NCBI GenBank assembly: GCA_936450465.1 | Contig: OW388296.1 | Span: 52,178,931 to 52,242,930 of the forward strand | DNA from: Gibbula magus | Taxonomy: Eukaryota; Mollusca; Gastropoda; Trochida; Trochidae | Length of the DNA: 64,000 bases | Reading direction: 5' to 3' | Shown: positions 59,831-64,000 of the stretch, piece by piece | Layout: the number at the start of each line of letters is the position of its first letter | Position numbering within the stretch: position 1 is the stretch's first letter | Made by a program: the position numbers and the translations under genes | The notes under the pieces: generated by a model | The model's database searches: none | Told to the model about the DNA's origin: nothing | The model's input: the letters and a program-made list of their open reading frames with translations, nothing else

Positions 59831-61976
59831 ATATAGAAAAACAAGATACATTTATTTCAATTCATGTGTGACAATACGACAGAAACAGGGTAACGTCATG
59901 TCTTCAAAAACCATCTAAACTAAATTTTATTTTTTAAAAAACATTATCTACTGATATTTCATAAAAACTAGATGAGATAGTAGAGAAAAAAGGGATTTGG
60001 TCGTTATGTAACGTTCTACAGAATACAATAGATTTTAAGTGAAAGACGTTTTTAACCTTTTTCTGTCGACAATATCTTTTACTAAAAAAAAAAGATATTT
60101 CTACGTTTTATACATTTTAAACTTTCAATACCCCAAGTGTATTTCAACATACAGAGAAATATAAAATCTTGTACTCTGATAACGGAATTGTGAGTACTTA
60201 TTGACAAGACATGTCTCAAATACATTCATAATCGACTTTCTCTGGTAGCAGTGTTTCCTGTTTTACTCTCTTGAAAATGTGATGTCGTTTCTTATCTTCG
60301 TCAGTGTATCTCAATTCCAAATACAGGACTAATATGCAAATTCGATTAAAATACGATATTTAAATGTTCCCCTTGGAATCGGCCGTAAAATCTTTAAAAC
60401 GTCAACAACAGGATAGCAGTAAATCTAAACTCGTAAGTTCCTTGGTCAAGATTATTCATCTATGGAGATCCTACGTTAACTCACCATATGACACCGAGTT
60501 CAGATCTCGTACAAATGTGTGAGAACACTTAAAGTTGCACACATGTGTTATCACGGTTTACCCATAAATAGCGTGAACTGTAATGTAAACTTAAATTCTG
60601 ATACAGATGTTTGCATAGACGTATCAATGATGGTTGATACATGTTGGATACATGTACATAGACTCACGGGAAAAAGAAAGTATATCTTCTTTTCAACAGA
60701 GTCAAACACAGAATATTTCTACCGGATAAACTCGGTTTTTAATGTTTGTTATGAGGATATATCTCGTTAAGAGGCATACACAATTTCATTCATGAGAGTA
60801 TGATACTTAATATTTAATATCTGTTTAAGCACGCATGGGGTGCTCAAATAGCTATTTCAAAAGTTATTTGGGAAATAAGGTATTTAAGGTAAAATTTTAT
60901 GAAATATGGAAATTATGTTGGTACAAGATGGTATCGACATAATGTACTTCCTTTGACTTTAAATCAATGACGCATCGTTGCTGTAGGACGTCAACAAACA
61001 AGCCTGAAAGCCCTATTTCACTACCCTATCTCGCCTGGTTACGGAGATTCTATAACGACTATTTATAAAAGGCGTGTTTTTCAGATTTATGAACAGATAA
61101 TGTTTCAAAATTTACAGACAAAGTTAGTTTGCTTTTAGAGACATGGTGTAACTATGTTTTAATCTCGTTCATCACTCGTTGATTAAAATATCTTGCGTTT
61201 TTGTACCTATACTTTCTTTTGCCCGTGAGTTTATATTTGTGTGTAGTAAATAACATGAGAATAGGACAAAATCAATTTCTACATTTATATCATTTGAATA
61301 CATTTGCCATCCTTATGCCATAATGTGCACATATATGTAGAGCGAAATACTTACAAATATTGAAGTCTTTGAAGCAAGTCGAAAGGGGCCACATGAAAGG
61401 AAGAGATCAAATTTACATCCACAAATTATCGAAATTATCGCTGTAATATTTGATCTTTTATTCTGGATTGTTCACTGATTATTACATTGTACATTGGCAT
61501 GACACTAGTCTCTAATGTTCCAGTAACAAACAGACATTACTGTATGTTAGATGTAATACAAGGGACCATATATACAGGGACTCGTCTCTTCTGCTCGTTT
61601 CATGATCATTTCTACTGAGCGATGCAATTAGACCTCTCCTCGTCGCGCTTCAACGCACAAGTGACTGGGTGCTTGCATAAGCGCTTATTTTGTTATCCCA
61701 GTATATTGTTGTTACCAGTTAACGTCTCCGAGTCTTGCCGACTCGCTCGTGTCGTCATTTGGCAATCTTAGTAAAGTCAAGAAACATTAGTGTAACCTCC
61801 CTTTGAGACTGTTGATTGTTGTAATGATATATGAAATATACCACTGTTAGAGAAATGTATTTATTACCCATATGATTATTCTTGACGTCACCTAACCTTG
61901 CTAAGTGGCTCGTTTCCAGACTACTTTTACGTGAATCAAATGAAATAGAATGGGTAATAAAGAAATTATTATACTC
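59831..61976. other. Gene-free AT-rich stretch
   Basis: No gene, RNA or bounded element was recognised. Confidence 0.45.
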
Positions 61977-62043
61977 GAAAGTGTGCTATATGACTTTTAC
62001 AAAATTTGTGTATATTTTGTAAAAGTGATATGACACACTTCAT
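61977..62043. repeat. Short hairpin
   Basis: AAGTGTGCTATATGACTTTT and its near inverse AAAAGTGATATGACACACTT flank ACAAAAT/ATTTTGT, giving a stem of about 27 bp with a few mismatches. GGGTAATAA words flank the region on both sides (61951, 62045). Confidence 0.6.
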
Positions 62044-62109
62044 CGGGTAATAATCTCTATATTATTATGATACTATACATACTATATAAATAATGTTAGG
62101 TTACCTAGT

Positions 62110-62720
62110 GCTATTTGATCTGCAAAGTACGAGCGTATTACATGCTGACTACTTTCCCCTAAAACACCAGCTTGACGCAGATACACCAGATAACTATTCA
62201 TCTTTTTCAAAATTTATATTTTAGAATTCATTGTCTTAGGTAAAAGTAAAAGGTTTTGATTCCCCTCGAACCATTACATATATCATCTATACACTCCTTA
62301 CAAACAAGATGACAGACTGACTCGCTATTTTATCTGCAAAGTACGAGCGTATTACATGCTGACTAATTTCCCCTAAAATACCAGCTTGACGCAGATACAC
62401 CAGAATACTATTCATCTTTTGCTAAATTAATATTTTAGAATTTATTGTCTTAGGTAAAAGTTAAAGGTTTTGATTCCCCTCGAACCATTACACATATCAT
62501 CTACACTCCTTTACAGACAAGATGGCCTACTGACTCGCTATTTTATCTGCAAAGTACGAGCGTATTACATGCTGACTAATTTCCCCTAAAATACCAGCTT
62601 GACGCAGATACACCAGAAAACTATTCATCTTTTGCTAAATTAATATTTTAGAATTGATTGTCTTAGTTAAAAGTAAAAGTTTTGGATTCCCCATCTACGC
62701 TCCTTACAGACAAGATGGCG
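62110..62720. repeat. Tandem repeat, three units of ~214 bp
   Basis: TCTGCAAAGTACGAGCGTAT recurs at about 62120, 62332 and 62548. Each unit also has CCAGCTTGACGCAGATACAC and ends with CAAGATGGC/CAAGATGAC followed by GACTGACTCG-like words. The last unit is partial. Confidence 0.85.
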
Positions 62721-63229
62721 GACTGATTAACTGGATATACTAGTGTGCTACGCCAGTAATTAGTGCAATGCGGGCGCCAAGTCAAGATGTGCGTTGGACC
62801 ATGACGAGGTGAGCTCCACGGGATAATTGCTTAGTTGCTAATACCTCTATATAAGGTCCCTGGTAATACACACATCACTTTTAGTTTCATCATAATTGTA
62901 TCATCAACATACATGTAGTCTTACACCGCATGATATTTTAATATCAGCACGATCTTCAGTATATTAATACCATTAATAGTATATTGACATTATTTTGTAA
63001 AATTGTTGAATTTAGTAATAGTAACACGATATATTGAGCTCTTACTTTCAGCTACATTGTCTATTTTATGTTAAATGTCTTAAAACAACATTGTTACTTC
63101 AATAAGACTGCCAATGACATCGGTTTAAAAGTAGACGCAATATAAACTAACATTATTTATTGGCGCAGCTGCATATTTGTCCAACAGCTATATGATATTG
63201 CCATATTTCGAGTCCGAATTTGATAACGG

Positions 63230-63520
63230 GGTGATGCTTTTGTTTTGCTCGATAAAAAGCTCTCAAACACGAGAACATCGAATGTTAAGGTATCTCTCAT
63301 CAGTCAGATCACTTGCACTACCTTCGAGCGGTCATTTTATAATGTGAACACATTAAAATGGCCGCTCGAAGGGAAATATGGACTTTCATGGATTCATCTT
63401 CTTTCGTTTAAGAACTCTTTCTATGGATTCAGGTATATTGTGTTCCCATTGGTAACACTTATTTACATTTTCGTGAGAGTACTTTATTTCAGTAAGACAT
63501 GCCTGCTACAGCGCCTTTAA
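63230..63520. mobile_element. TTAA-family element, truncated copy 3
   Basis: From GTTAAGGTATCTCTCATCAGTCAG to GCTACAGCGCCT plus TTAA (63517-63520) it follows the right half of 14283-14794. The left half is missing. Confidence 0.65.
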
Positions 63521-64000
63521 GCTCAGACTGAGTCTACATAGGGCCTTACATGTCCCCAGCATTCCCTTAACAGCCCTATTACGTTTCCAAAAGCCACCTA
63601 GTTCTTGCACGTGAACGTCGATTTATGATTCTGCACTATTCATACCCCTACCACCCCTTAGCTCAATAATTCAAATATGCAAATTTATGTATGGTGACAT
63701 AATCAATCTATGCCATTCTTCAAACTCATGCAGTGAACTACATGGTGAAAGCAGTGAGTTAACCAGTGTGTTCTTATAAACCAGTTATCAATACATGAGT
63801 GGCGCTATCAGGCATTATAAAGTATAAATTCATTCAGGATAGCTTTCAATGGAAACGAATTGAAGATTTGTAAACGCCCTCTCAGCGAGCAGTGACACAG
63901 AACGAGGATAGATACAGTCACAGCCAAACTGTTTGCGTCTCAAATAGTAAACCTATTGACAATCTCGAGAAAGCCTTTCAACTACTAGTCAGTGTCATTC
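63521..64000. other. Gene-free right edge
   Basis: Nothing recognised. Confidence 0.4.

Overview
This looks like nuclear DNA of a marine bivalve mollusc. It is AT-rich and intron-split, with two convincing multi-exon immune-type genes among dense non-autonomous transposons. Bivalve is an inference. It rests on foldback and TTAA-flanked MITEs, tRNA-derived SINEs, a DIRS-type retroelement, and an intronic element with ~145-bp core repeats plus a (GGAC)n tract that resembles the bivalve 'pearl' elements.

Layout. 1-0.15 kb: last exon of an alanine aminotransferase gene (+). 0.15-17.9 kb: no convincing gene. It holds many inverted-repeat elements, including a 2.4-kb foldback transposon (15106-17497) that carries an intact 143-aa ORF and a very GC-rich palindrome. 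17.9-24.6 kb (+): a three-exon SAMD9-like gene of 1,660 aa. 26.6-37.2 kb (-): an eIF2alpha-family kinase gene (PKR/GCN2-like), rebuilt here from ten small exons with compatible phases, its introns full of repeats. 37.2-47 kb: hairpin and TTAA elements. 47-49.6 kb: a broken DIRS-type retroelement interrupted by a hAT-like MITE. 52.5-53.9 kb: (TA)n and a 21-bp minisatellite. 54.9-56.0 kb (+): a GT31 glycosyltransferase gene with a frame break behind its membrane anchor. 56-64 kb: repeats only.

The most interesting part is 17.9-37.2 kb. Two predicted translation-shutoff effectors lie tail to tail. The SAMD9-like protein starts with a basic stretch, then a RHIM-like amyloid motif (Q43-I44-G45), then a LOTUS-like winged helix. 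After these come the usual AlbA_2, SIR2-like, STAND NTPase, TPR and OB-fold parts, and a C-terminal zinc-ribbon-like segment. A second copy of the winged-helix exon, entered by the same intron phase, lies just past the kinase stop codon. It can be spliced in frame onto the kinase, giving a 448-aa kinase-winged-helix protein instead of a 335-aa bare kinase. A shared exon module in two neighbouring effectors, one carrying a RHIM-like motif, suggests a linked antiviral or cell-death pathway. All splice sites were read by eye. No transcript or database evidence was available.
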